Positions 54,936-64,000 of a stretch of DNA of 64,000 nucleotides are shown piece after piece; positions within the stretch are counted from its first letter, which is position 1; each line of letters begins with the position of its first letter. Under the pieces are notes generated by a model that was not told where the DNA came from, made no database searches, and saw nothing but the letters and a program-made list of their open reading frames with translations. The translations under genes were made by a program, and so were the position numbers. The stretch is from Patella vulgata (taxonomy: Eukaryota; Mollusca; Gastropoda; Patellidae), in contig NC_065883.2 in NCBI RefSeq assembly GCF_932274485.2, positions 48,640,539 to 48,704,538 of the forward strand, read 5' to 3'.

Positions 54936-57030
54936 GTAAATATTTACTGTTCTTGATAATGTGAGAATTTGGTACCATTACGATCACAAACCATAGAGTA
55001 ACTCGCCATTTATATTAAAATCTCTGAGGACTGTGAATCAGTGTAAATCTGATGCAGGACAGAGGTCTTAATGGAATTTTAGAAAGGGGTAAAGAAATCC
55101 AAAAATTTTTTGAAGAGCTATCTTTCTAGTTATATTTTAACTTTTAAAGCTTTGAACTTATTACCATCTTCATGGTGGTATTGTTTTAAAATTGGTGTAA
55201 TTGTTAAGTGAGGCCTAAAGAGGAACCCTATTGAAATTCAGAAAAATTTCAATCATAGGTTTCAGACTTATCTCTGCTTATTTTCAAATTTATGAGATCT
55301 TGTTTTAGGATAGAATTCTTGATGGAAGATTTCAAAACATGATGATATCTTTCATAGGGCGTAAGGAAGGAACATATGAAATTTAAAAACTTGTGGATTG
55401 ACAATTTCGAATGCTCTCTGTTCATATTTTGGTTCTAAATCATATTAATGTTTGTTGCGTATTGCATGTGTGTGAATTTTCATTTTTTGAAAATCCCTTT
55501 ATCATAAAACTAGCAAATGACATGCTTCAAAACTACTTATATGTGACCGGCCGCATCTAAATGAGTCGGAATGCGCGAGAATCAATAATGAGATAAAGAC
55601 AAAATAAGTGAAAATATTGATTTTGAACGAAATTGAGATTTTCACAAAAATGAGACTATAAATATACTATCTATCAACACAGAAGATCAAAATAGCAATA
55701 AAACTTTTTAAAACACCTGTATTTGAACGTTTTGTAAGAGTACCGTATTCTTAAATCTGTCCTATTTCTTAAAATTCTCGGCGAAATTAGTTATTTGTCT
55801 TCGCTCGCAGCGGGACGACCGGTCATTCCTCTTGTCAAATTTAAGGGAATCTGCGAATCAAGTTTCTTGTCCTAAATTAAGTGTGAAAAAATGTTGAACA
55901 AACGTGATTTACCGTTCCACTGCGTACAGACATTTTAATCCCTTTGATGTCGGTCAACGAGATTATACGTAGTCAAAGATTAGTCAATAAACTAATTGTA
56001 AGCTAACCTTTTAACATTCATTCAGTTCACGATCTAACTAAGTAATTAGTACAGACGTTAAATTTGATAATCCCGTAAATATACACAAAACAATAATGTT
56101 TATCTGTAACCATTTCCCTTTGTAAGAATTGACCACGTGTTCCCATCTGGCATTCCATTTGCCATCACACAACATTTTAGTCATTTTCCATTCACTGAAC
56201 AATAAAATATTACGTAGGCTATAATCATTCGAAATACCACCCGAATCGCTCACTGTTATTAGCTATACACACCATTTAACAAACTACTTTGCGACTAAAA
56301 TGGCACTTGGTTCATTTTGGCGGGAAAAAGGTCACGTGGACAAAGAACAACAACGTGGCAACAATGCATGCATTGCATACGGGTGTCGATGCTACAATGC
56401 AATTTTAAAACATTGTTTTATAATGAAGACAATCAATAATCCTTATAAGACATAAAGAGGTAGATTTCACAAATTAAAAACACTTATTTGGATATACTAC
56501 TTCTGAATTTATTAACATGCTACGTTTCGATACACATACAGATATCGTTATCAAGCAAATAATGATTTTTAACAAAAATGTGGTGCAATATATAGTTAAC
56601 AATTGGAAACCATGTAACAGATTAATCCTTAATTATGAATTAACAAGATGAGAAAAGTAATAATATGGATAAACAATTACAAAGGATTAACAAATTAAAA
56701 GATTGTAATGTATTGATAACAATTAGAAATTATTTGAATTTAGCAGATCAAACTAATAATTATAAGAGATTAACGAGATGAGAGATAGCAATATATAGAT
56801 AACAATTAAACTCTAACTACAAGATGAAAAGGGTTAACCGCACATGCAAGAAATCGAAAACTAGGGGAAAGAAATAATAATTATAAGAGATTAACGAGAT
56901 GAGAGATTCAGCAAAATTCTGTCATAGACTTAATCAAAATAATGTGAATGGCCAGTGACACTAGGGACCGCGTATCATTCAGATTTGATGAAAAAAGGAA
57001 AGAAACTGAGCTTACCATCTATATAGATAA
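54936..57030 (+). other. Probable ABCC10 intron, noncoding
   Basis: No further ABCC10 exon was found. 55540-55960 contains a CG-richer block (TGACCGGCCGCATCTAAATG) of unknown nature. 56630-56910 holds three rough tandem units with TAATTATAAGAGATTAACGA. The remainder is AT-rich. Confidence 0.55.
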
Positions 57031-57167
57031 TCTCCTACCAGTCTTTTTTGATATCAAAAAATATCAACACAAGTTGATAAAGTAACAAAAACGAGGCTCT
57101 GCCGAGTTTTTTTTACTTTATCAATGAGTGTTGATATTTTTTGATATCAAAAAAGATGAGTAGGAGA
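57031..57167. repeat. Long imperfect hairpin
   Basis: TCTCCTACCAGTCTTTTTTG with ATATCAAAAAATATCAAC mirrors GTTGATATTTTTTGATATC with AAAAAAGATGAGTAGGAGA. Arms are about 55 bp around a loop with GAGGCTCTGCCGAG. It sits 180 bp upstream of the Ngaro element. Confidence 0.85.
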
Positions 57168-57403
57168 TTTTATTTATCACCCAATTCCTTCTTATATGCA
57201 CAAATAGATAAATATAATTCTTTGCTGTAGATTTCACTTTTACTGAACATTACGGCGTAGTGATACATGTACATCATTTTTTGACAGTAATTCAACCATT
57301 GCAAAGTCCTTTATATTGACCTAGTGTTTCCATCAAGGTCAATTGAAATATATTTTCCTGTGGTTGAGGGAACCGAATTAGGAGGGAAATAATTTCTCTC
57401 CAT

Positions 57404-58009
57404 ATGCGTAGTGATATATGGGGTATGAAGTACTATTTGTCAGTAAATAGACTTACGGAGTCATTCAGGTCGAAGTCGATCAAGACAGATCAAGATCATG
57501 ACTGGAAGTTTAAGGGAAATAAGATTCAATTTGGTTTTAACGTAGAACTGGTAGATAAGATACAACATATTAGAAATGCAGTTAATAATGACCACAGAGA
57601 GATTGTAGATGGTTTACTAGAGGAGGTTTTGAGTAAACTAAGTGAAAGAAATAAATTGATTAAAATAGCTGATTCGTCTGCAGGTGGCTGGGAGACTGTC
57701 AACCAGTATGTAGCTAATCCCTTGGCCAGTGATTCGGAAGATGAGAGAAGGATTAGTAGAGCTGAACAGAGAGCGTTGAAGAAGAGAAAGGAGTTAAAAG
57801 GTAGATCTTCCGTTCCGAAGAGAAGGAGATTGTATGATAACAATGGCAGTTCGGTGACAGCAAGTTCATCTAACTTGGCTTCTTGTGTTCCTGCAACCGG
57901 TGGCGGGGGTAGGAACTATTCTTTTCGTCCCCAACAAAACAGAGGGTCTTGTTTCAACTGTAGAGAATTTAATCATTACAGAAGAGACTGTCCCCACACT
58001 AACTCTTAA
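57404..58009 (+). CDS. Ngaro gag-like protein with zinc knuckle
   Basis: 201 codons. An acidic/basic middle (SDSEDERRISRAEQRALKKR) and one CCHC knuckle near the C-terminus (CFNCREFNHYRRDC). It would package or bind the element RNA. The sequence upstream of the first ATG overlaps the A1 repeat, so the true start could be slightly different. Confidence 0.75.
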   Translation: MRSDIWGMKYYLSVNRLTESFRSKSIKTDQDHDWKFKGNKIQFGFNVELVDKIQHIRNAVNNDHREIVDGLLEEVLSKLSERNKLIKIADSSAGGWETVNQYVANPLASDSEDERRISRAEQRALKKRKELKGRSSVPKRRRLYDNNGSSVTASSSNLASCVPATGGGGRNYSFRPQQNRGSCFNCREFNHYRRDCPHTNS

Positions 58010-58128
58010 AACAACACCACAACCGTTAAGTCAACACAGTGATGAGATTTCAACTTGTATAAAAGATGAGTATTTTCATGATATTAATGATTGTAATCTA
58101 GATCAGCCGGTCGTAGAAAGATTTACGC

Positions 58129-59784
58129 ATGATTTTTTCGAATACGAGGAGGGTCAAGCTAACAATTTTAGTTAAAGGTCGGTTACGAAAAAATGTAAAA
58201 TTCTGGAAAGATATTAATTGTAATTCGTATATATTAGATGTTATTAAAAATGGTTATAAGATTCCTTTTAATGATGTTCCAGATTTTAAGTTCTTAAAAA
58301 ATAATAGATCTGCTTTAGATAATTCAGATTTTGTAGAAGGGGCTATTAAAGATTTAGAGGTAAGGGGTCTGGTGAGTAGATGTCAAGTTCCCTCAAGAGT
58401 TGTTAATCCACTATCAGTGTCTATTCAGAGCAATGGCAAGAAAAGATTAATTTTAGATTTGAGAGAGGTTAATAAATTTGTCGGCAAGCAGACGGTTAAA
58501 TATGAGGATATTCGTACAGCATTGTTATATGTTAAGGAAAAGTCTTGGATGTTCAAGTATGATATACATGCTGCTTATCATCATGTAGAGATTTGTGATG
58601 CACACACTCAGTTTTTAGGTTTCTCATGGGTGATGAATGGAGTTGCAACCTATTATAAGTTCTTGGTGCTACCGTTTGGTTTAAGTACAGCACCTTATAT
58701 ATTTACTAAATTATGCAGAGTTCTGGTTAAGAAATGGAGAAGTGAAGGTAAATATATAGTTATGTATATCGATGATGGTTTGGGTGTACATGACGATTAT
58801 AATATGGCACATAAGGTTAGTCAAGATGTTAAGAAAGATCTTTTAGCTAGTGGGTTTGTTCCCAAAAATGAGAAGTCAACTTGGGAGCCTGTACAAGAGG
58901 TACTCTGTTTAGGAGTGGTGATAAATTCTGAAAATGCGAATTTGAGAATTCCACAAAGACGATTAGATAAAGTTTTACGATGTATTGGTCAAATTCAGCG
59001 TGATTGTATATCGAATAAGGCAGTAGCTGTGAAAAAGATAGCGAGTGTTGTTGGTCAGATTATATCTATGTCTATTGTTGTTGGAAGTATTTCCCAAATC
59101 ATGACACGATCATTGTCTATTGGATCTAGTTGGGATTCTAAAGTATGTATTTCGGAACAGAGTATTCAAGAGTTATTTTTCTGGAAGGAAAATATAAGTA
59201 AAATTAATTCTAAAGTTTTAAATTTTCAGCCTGGCTGTGAACTAATAGTGTACTCAGATGCTAGTAATGAAGGGTATGGGGGCTATTGTGTACAAGCTTA
59301 TCGGGATGTTGTTCATGGTTTTTGGACTGCTGAGGAAGCGGTTAAGAGCTCTACCTGGAGAGAACTTGAAGCCGTTCGACGTATTCTTAAATCTATAGTA
59401 CATATCTTAAAAAACAAAAGGTTGAAATGGTTTTCAGATAATCAGAGTGTGATTTCTATTGTTCAGAAAGGTAGTATGAAGACAGAATTGCAATGTATTG
59501 CATTTGAGATATTTGGCATTTGTTTAGAAAACGGAATTATTCTAGAGATAGAATGGATACCTAGAACAGGGAATGTTAGAGCAGATTGTCTAAGTAGAAT
59601 TGTTGATTATGATGATTGGGCCGTTGGAGATGGGATTTTTAAATATATTAGTAATATATGGGGACCTTACGAAATTGATGTATTTGCATCAGAACATAAT
59701 CATAAGTGTGATGTATTTTATTCTAGATATTGGGAGTCCAAATTCCTCAGGAATAGATGCATTCTCTTTATCATGGCAGGGTAG
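58129..59784 (+). CDS. Ngaro reverse transcriptase and RNase H
   Basis: The 551-codon frame has RLILDLREVNKFVG, FKYDIHAAYHHVEI, LPFGLSTAPYIFTKL and MYIDDGLG (the YxDD box), then an RNase H with VYSDASNEGYGGY, TWRELEAV, WFSDNQSV and ADCLSRIVDYDDW. Typical of DIRS-order RTs. It would make cDNA from the element RNA. Confidence 0.9.
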   Translation: MIFSNTRRVKLTILVKGRLRKNVKFWKDINCNSYILDVIKNGYKIPFNDVPDFKFLKNNRSALDNSDFVEGAIKDLEVRGLVSRCQVPSRVVNPLSVSIQSNGKKRLILDLREVNKFVGKQTVKYEDIRTALLYVKEKSWMFKYDIHAAYHHVEICDAHTQFLGFSWVMNGVATYYKFLVLPFGLSTAPYIFTKLCRVLVKKWRSEGKYIVMYIDDGLGVHDDYNMAHKVSQDVKKDLLASGFVPKNEKSTWEPVQEVLCLGVVINSENANLRIPQRRLDKVLRCIGQIQRDCISNKAVAVKKIASVVGQIISMSIVVGSISQIMTRSLSIGSSWDSKVCISEQSIQELFFWKENISKINSKVLNFQPGCELIVYSDASNEGYGGYCVQAYRDVVHGFWTAEEAVKSSTWRELEAVRRILKSIVHILKNKRLKWFSDNQSVISIVQKGSMKTELQCIAFEIFGICLENGIILEIEWIPRTGNVRADCLSRIVDYDDWAVGDGIFKYISNIWGPYEIDVFASEHNHKCDVFYSRYWESKFLRNRCILFIMAG

Positions 59785-60193
59785 AAATTGTTTTATTGTA
59801 CCACCCGTGTGTTTGATATCACTTGTCATGAAATATGTGGTTGAATGTAAAGCTTATGGTACAGTAATTATTCCGTTATGGAAATCGGCGAGTTTTTGGC
59901 TGTTGATTTGTCCGAATGGTTACAAGTTTATATCTGTTATTAAAGATTGGGTTGATTTACCACGGGGAAAAAAGTTTTATAAGTCCTCGTTGCATTATGA
60001 TAGCATATTTGGCTCGAAAGATTTAACGTTTCGGATGTTGGCATTAAGAATTGACTGTCGTAGTTAGATACGGTAATTGTAGCTTGAAAAAGCTAGAGAT
60101 AAGTCGAGGTGACTTTGGATTAGTTGAGATAACTAATGGTTGATTATATGATGTGATGTTTATAGTAAAACTGAGATTTTTCTGTTTATTGAT

Positions 60194-61297
60194 GTGGTCG
60201 ATAAAGTAATTTTGATGCCAATCACATATAATAATATTATATTTTGTATATCACTATTGTCATGTTATAATTTTAATTATTGCTGGTTTTTAAATATTTT
60301 TAGAACTGCTTATGGGGCAGAGTTAGACGAGTTACCAGTAAGTTTATCGTCATCAGTGAATGTATTACCGGAGTTATTAACCGATGTTAAGGCGAAATCT
60401 ACAACTGTGAAATATTATCGAGGTTATTTAGCCTGGAGGAATTGGTTTCGATGTAATAATGTGCAAGGGAATGTTTTACCTGCTAATCCTTTACATGTTG
60501 CGTTATATTTAACATCTTTGATACAAGAAAAGAATAGTGCAAGTCCGGTGATTCATGCTTTCTATAGCTTAAAGTGGGCTCATTCGTTAGCTAAATTGAC
60601 ATGTCCTACAAATTCTCAATTAGTGATTAATGTGTTACAAGCTGGAAAACGTCGTTTAGCGAAACCTGTTAATAAAAAGCTTCCTGTTACCACAGAACAT
60701 TTAGAATGTATGTATGATAAAACATTTGTTTCTGGGTGTGCGTATAAACAAAGAATAATTTGTGCTTGTTTGTTGGCGTACAGTGGTTTTCTTAGAAGTG
60801 CCAAACTATTAAACCTATCTACTTCGGATTTAAGTTTTGACGACACTCATTTGTCTATTTTTCTTGAGAAAAGTAAGACTGATATTTATAGAGATGGTGC
60901 ATGGGTTGTAATAGCACGAACGGGCAAAAAATTATGCCCTGTTAAGAATTTAGAGCGCTATTTGGATTGGGCTGGGATAAATAAAGATGAAGACATGTAT
61001 TTATTTCAGGCTTTGTGTAGGTGTTCAACGGGTTATTGTATTAAGAGTATTAATAGAGCACTTAGTTATACTAGATTATTAGAATTGTTTAAAGAAGCGT
61101 TTCAAGGGGTAATAGATTGTTCAAAATATGGGTTACATAGTTTGCGTGCGGGAGGTGCGACAGCATGTGCAAATAGGGGTATTCCTGATCGTTTGTTCAA
61201 ACGTCATGGGAGATGGAAATCTGAAAATGCTAAAGATGGTTATGTCAAGGACGATTTGAAACAATGTTTAAGCGTGTCTTTGAGTTTGGGTTTATAA
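60194..61297 (+). CDS. Ngaro tyrosine recombinase
   Basis: The catalytic domain shows LLAYSGFLRSAKLLNL (first Arg region), then GLHSLRAGGATAC and RHGRWKSENAKDGYV, giving the R...HxxR...H/W...Y pattern of phage-integrase-type enzymes. An N-terminal SAM-like region (STTVKYYRGYLAWRNWF) precedes it. It would recombine the circular DNA copy into the genome. The recombinase frame is open through all catalytic motifs. Confidence 0.9.
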   Translation: MVDKVILMPITYNNIIFCISLLSCYNFNYCWFLNIFRTAYGAELDELPVSLSSSVNVLPELLTDVKAKSTTVKYYRGYLAWRNWFRCNNVQGNVLPANPLHVALYLTSLIQEKNSASPVIHAFYSLKWAHSLAKLTCPTNSQLVINVLQAGKRRLAKPVNKKLPVTTEHLECMYDKTFVSGCAYKQRIICACLLAYSGFLRSAKLLNLSTSDLSFDDTHLSIFLEKSKTDIYRDGAWVVIARTGKKLCPVKNLERYLDWAGINKDEDMYLFQALCRCSTGYCIKSINRALSYTRLLELFKEAFQGVIDCSKYGLHSLRAGGATACANRGIPDRLFKRHGRWKSENAKDGYVKDDLKQCLSVSLSLGL

Positions 61298-61509
61298 GGC
61301 GAATCTGTAATTTAAATTGTGATTTATGATACTGGGTCTTTCTTTGACATTCAGGCGGTTCGACACTGCATACCACTAGAAGTGTTACGGGTTTTGATAT
61401 GGAGCAGGGGAGGAAGAGAAATATATTTTCCTGCGGTTGAGGGAACCGAATTAGGAGGGAAATAATTTCTCTCCATATGGGTTTTGATATGGAGCAGGGG
61501 AGGAAGAGA

Positions 61510-62220
61510 ATAACAATAGTTCATTTTTAATTAAAAAAATGTTACTTTTAATAAGAAATGAACTGTTCTTTGAAAATAAAAAAAGTAGTTCCTTTTCAAC
61601 TGACCAATCAAATTCATGTAAAACGATATCTCCTAAGCAGATATCGCAGTAGTTTATGAAATATATCACACAAGCGATATCTACTGTAGAATGTATTATT
61701 GGGTGATAAAATCTAATACACATATTCAGTTTTGTTTTTTTTCTAACACTATTTATTCAATAAATATTTACATAATATAAATATAATATGTATAAATCTG
61801 GGATCTGAAAACAAGCCGGGGCTTATATAAATTCATCTCCCTATTTACAACAATATAAATACAGTGTTTGAAATTATAATCATAAATTATATAACGGTTT
61901 AACTTTACAAAGAAAAATGTATACTCTCAATGTTGCAATATTATATCGGACATATCGTAGTTTAAGTACCAAAGGGGGTTAATATACAGAAAGTAATGAA
62001 ATGAAATGAAATGTAATGTAATGTAGTGTAATGTGGTTAGCGAAGCAATTATTTGATGATGTTGATAGTAGTGGGGAGGTGTGCGAACCCAAAATTGTGG
62101 ATGGGGGAGAGAGAGAGAAATTCTGAAGTCTAATATCTAAAACGAGAAATGAAAAGTATCCGAGGGTAACAAAAAAAAAAAAAATTAGACGGTAGATAAA
62201 ACCAAGAGTCAGTTATTCAG
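61510..62220. other. Noncoding DNA with simple repeats
   Basis: ATTGGGTGATAAAATCT at 61698-61714 is the complement of a block at 57166-57185, so the Ngaro element seems to lie inside an older inverted-end element. GAAATGAAATGAAATG steps (61997-62030), a GAGAGAGA run (62108) and an A-run (62171) are simple repeats. No gene. Confidence 0.55.
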
Positions 62221-63740
62221 TTGGAGTGTTTGCCCCCTTCTCCTCAGAAACAATTGTCTAGCTCTTGTTTTCCGCAAGTAAAAGTACAAAACGGCAAGAA
62301 ATACTTCAACGAATCATTGATCCGATGCATAGTGCATTGTCATTCAAAGTTTAGAGTTACTACTGGTGACCTGCTAGGAATACTGGAATGCTTTGCTAAT
62401 ATGGACTTTGATCAGAAATGGAGTAGACAAGCTGAACATTGTGTTGACACTGATGAGGAGGATGGCCCTGATGATGAATATGGCAAACGACGAAGAAAAA
62501 TTAGCGACTACACAAATAAGCTGCCAGATCCAAAGACGCTGAGAAACTACCTTGAAGATGCAGCATATCTAAACCTTGAAATGGTAGGCCGGCATGTGCT
62601 TGAGAAAGGTGACAACACAGTAACTATTGGAGTAGACGATACGACCTAGGCGGTCTTCAAGTTCAAGGGCTTTACGGCCGTATAGCTCATTTAGCAAAGG
62701 TATACCTGGTTCAGAAATCAAACATTCAGAACTTTTTTGATACAGTAGTTGACGCTTATGCCAACAAGCTAGTTCTAGCAGTTTCCTGTTTCTTAGCCAA
62801 CGACTGGTTTCAATGTTGTGTTGAAGTTTACTCCCTCCTTGGTGAAATAGCTATCTTTCCCATCCTTGATTTATTTGGTAGTGACAAGAAGGATACAACC
62901 AGTGGGGCTAGTTGGCAGGAGGCGAGGGTAATGTTTGATGGCTTGCTGGAAAAACTGACAAAACTGGGTGTAAAGTTTTGTAATACAACAACGGGCAAAG
63001 GTAAACTGATTGGAGCCATTCTAGTAGAGGTCATCGAAGTAATGCAGAGGCAGCTTGGTGAGGTGGATTTTCTCTCTGGAGCAGATTCGACTATGGACAC
63101 AGAGAAGCTTAGATACGCCCCACTCACAAACTTGGGGTGCGAATCTCAGTTTGCTCGTCTCGATAACCAACTGAAAGTGGCAGGAGACATGACTACTGTC
63201 AAAACGCACTCCAGAAAATCTATAATTGCAACCAATTCTCTGCTGACACATGAAGAATTTGTAAAACTAAGCGAAGATGAAGAGAGAAGACGATGGAAAT
63301 GGGCACGAAACAGTGAAGCAGTGAAGAAAGCCAAGGAGTTAGAGAAAGAGTTTACAAGTAAAGTCAAATTCAGCAAAGCCCTAGCCCTAAAAAGAAAAGG
63401 AGACTTAAAGAAACAGAAACTGAAGCGGCCCCTGAAGATTATTGTTGAGTGTAACAGGCACGGTGGGCCGGTCACTGAAGATTCAATGCACCTCGTTGGC
63501 AGCTTAAATGAGAAGCTACTCTTGAGTGAAATCGCCTATCTCCGCAACACAATTGTCCCCGATATCCGACAAAAACGCAGAGTGAAGTCGACTTATGGGA
63601 AATACCGCTTTCAGAATCTCACACGTGCTGAACTGAAAAATGAAATCAAAGCTGTTTTAAAACCAGAATTTGTGAAGTCAGATGATCTTGACTCTCTATT
63701 ACGGAATGTCCTTTGCGGCAGGCAATACATAGATTATTGA
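62221..63740 (+). pseudogene. Unrecognised transposase-like gene, internally deleted
   Basis: The first part (62221-62649) has FRVTTGDLLGILECFANMDF, RRRKISDYTNKLPDPKTLRN and TVTIGVDDTT, then a stop. A second frame reads on from about 62650 (GLYGRIAHLAKVYLVQ, NKLVLAVSCFLANDWFQCCV) into an open 269-codon stretch (62931-63740), with APLTNLGCESQFARLDNQLK, THSRKSIIATNSLL, RWKWARNSEAVKKA and LSEIAYLRNTIVPDIRQKRR. I recall similar uncharacterised, multi-copy proteins in cnidarians and molluscs that are longer between these parts, so a middle segment of perhaps 200-250 residues is probably missing here. A CCTTCTCCTCAG acceptor-like site at 62248 might mark an upstream intron. GVDDT could be part of an acidic catalytic centre; that is conjecture. 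Confidence 0.55.
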
Positions 63741-64000
63741 TAACTTAAAGACAAATAATTATTGTTATGTTTCATCGTACTTGGTAAACTCATTAATAAC
63801 TCATAAAAATGTAATGCTTGTTAACAGATCATGCAAGTCTTTGTAAGCAGATATTGGTCGAAGCGTGTCTGCCAGAAGAGTGAGATGTACAAGATAAATG
63901 GACCTGAGGTCACAAATTAATTACCACCCGAGTAACTCATCATACGAGTAATAATATACCACCCGAGTAACTCATTATATTATAATTGACAATGTACATA
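63741..64000. other. Noncoding end of window
   Basis: ACCACCCGAGTAACTCAT occurs twice (about 63924 and 63959), a direct repeat with 35-bp spacing. Nothing else recognised. Confidence 0.6.

Larger units (their letters stand above)
57347..61509 (+). mobile_element. Ngaro-type (DIRS order) tyrosine-recombinase retroelement
   Basis: The ends show the split direct repeats that define Ngaro: A1 57347-57405, then the coding part, then B1 61389-61419, A2 61420-61478, B2 61479-61509. A1 and A2 differ at one of 59 positions; B1 and B2 are identical over 31. Coding order is gag-like, RT-RNase H, tyrosine recombinase. The element looks nearly whole, with about one break, and recent. Such elements are copied from RNA and integrated by the recombinase via a circle, so no target duplication is expected. 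Confidence 0.93.

Overview
The window is animal nuclear DNA, most likely from a mollusc or another lophotrochozoan. It is AT-rich, has one spliced host gene with long introns, and is packed with transposable elements. Two tRNA-derived SINE families end in GACGTTAAAC plus ATTTC or TCTC tails. An I-type LINE, a Tc1 transposon, Ngaro/DIRS elements, a Ty3/Gypsy element and about 150-bp tandem repeats built around a GGCCATAACTCT motif fit this origin. The species cannot be named from sequence alone.

The one clear host gene is ABCC10 (MRP7), an ABC transporter, on the + strand from 40.85 to 54.94 kb. Five coding exons are visible: 40915-42504, 43105-43332, 53642-53804, 54015-54196 and 54684-54935. 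They encode TMD0, the linker, TMD1 and the start of nucleotide-binding domain 1. The later exons are not found before the window ends. The intron after the second exon is 10.3 kb and holds a LINE, a tandem-repeat element, SINE pieces and a deleted Tc1 relative.

Layout. 1-4.0 kb: 5' LTR and gag-pol of a Ty3/Gypsy (Mag-like) element on the - strand. 4.8-7.2 kb: 150-bp tandem repeats carrying an intact 1,531-bp Tc1 element. 7.2-8.6 kb: DIRS-like fossil fragment. 8.9-12.0 kb: LINE pieces on the - strand split by a 2-kb inverted-repeat element with CCGG-rich ends. 12.1-15.1 kb: noncoding repeats and a second, truncated copy of that element. 15.1-33.8 kb: a very large foldback structure, described below. 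34-40 kb: mirror-placed LINE pieces on the + strand and tandem repeats. 40.8-54.9 kb: ABCC10. 57.3-61.5 kb: a nearly pristine Ngaro element with split direct repeats. 62.2-63.7 kb: an internally deleted gene of an unrecognised, transposase-like family.

The most unusual feature is the 15.1-33.8 kb structure. It has arms of about 1.5-1.8 kb in inverted orientation. Each arm carries about six 50-bp subrepeats and then runs into a satellite of about 377-bp monomers. The satellite shows a higher-order period of 2,307 bp and switches orientation near 31.8 kb. A second element of 10.5 kb, with CCC...GGG ends and ACGTAA-rich inverted termini, sits inside one satellite monomer and duplicates only AT. 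Removing it in silico restores the monomer and leaves a foldback element of about 8.2 kb. Comparing the two arms also reveals three tiny insertions of 11-23 bp, each flanked by a 7-9 bp target duplication. I do not recognise either of these large elements.
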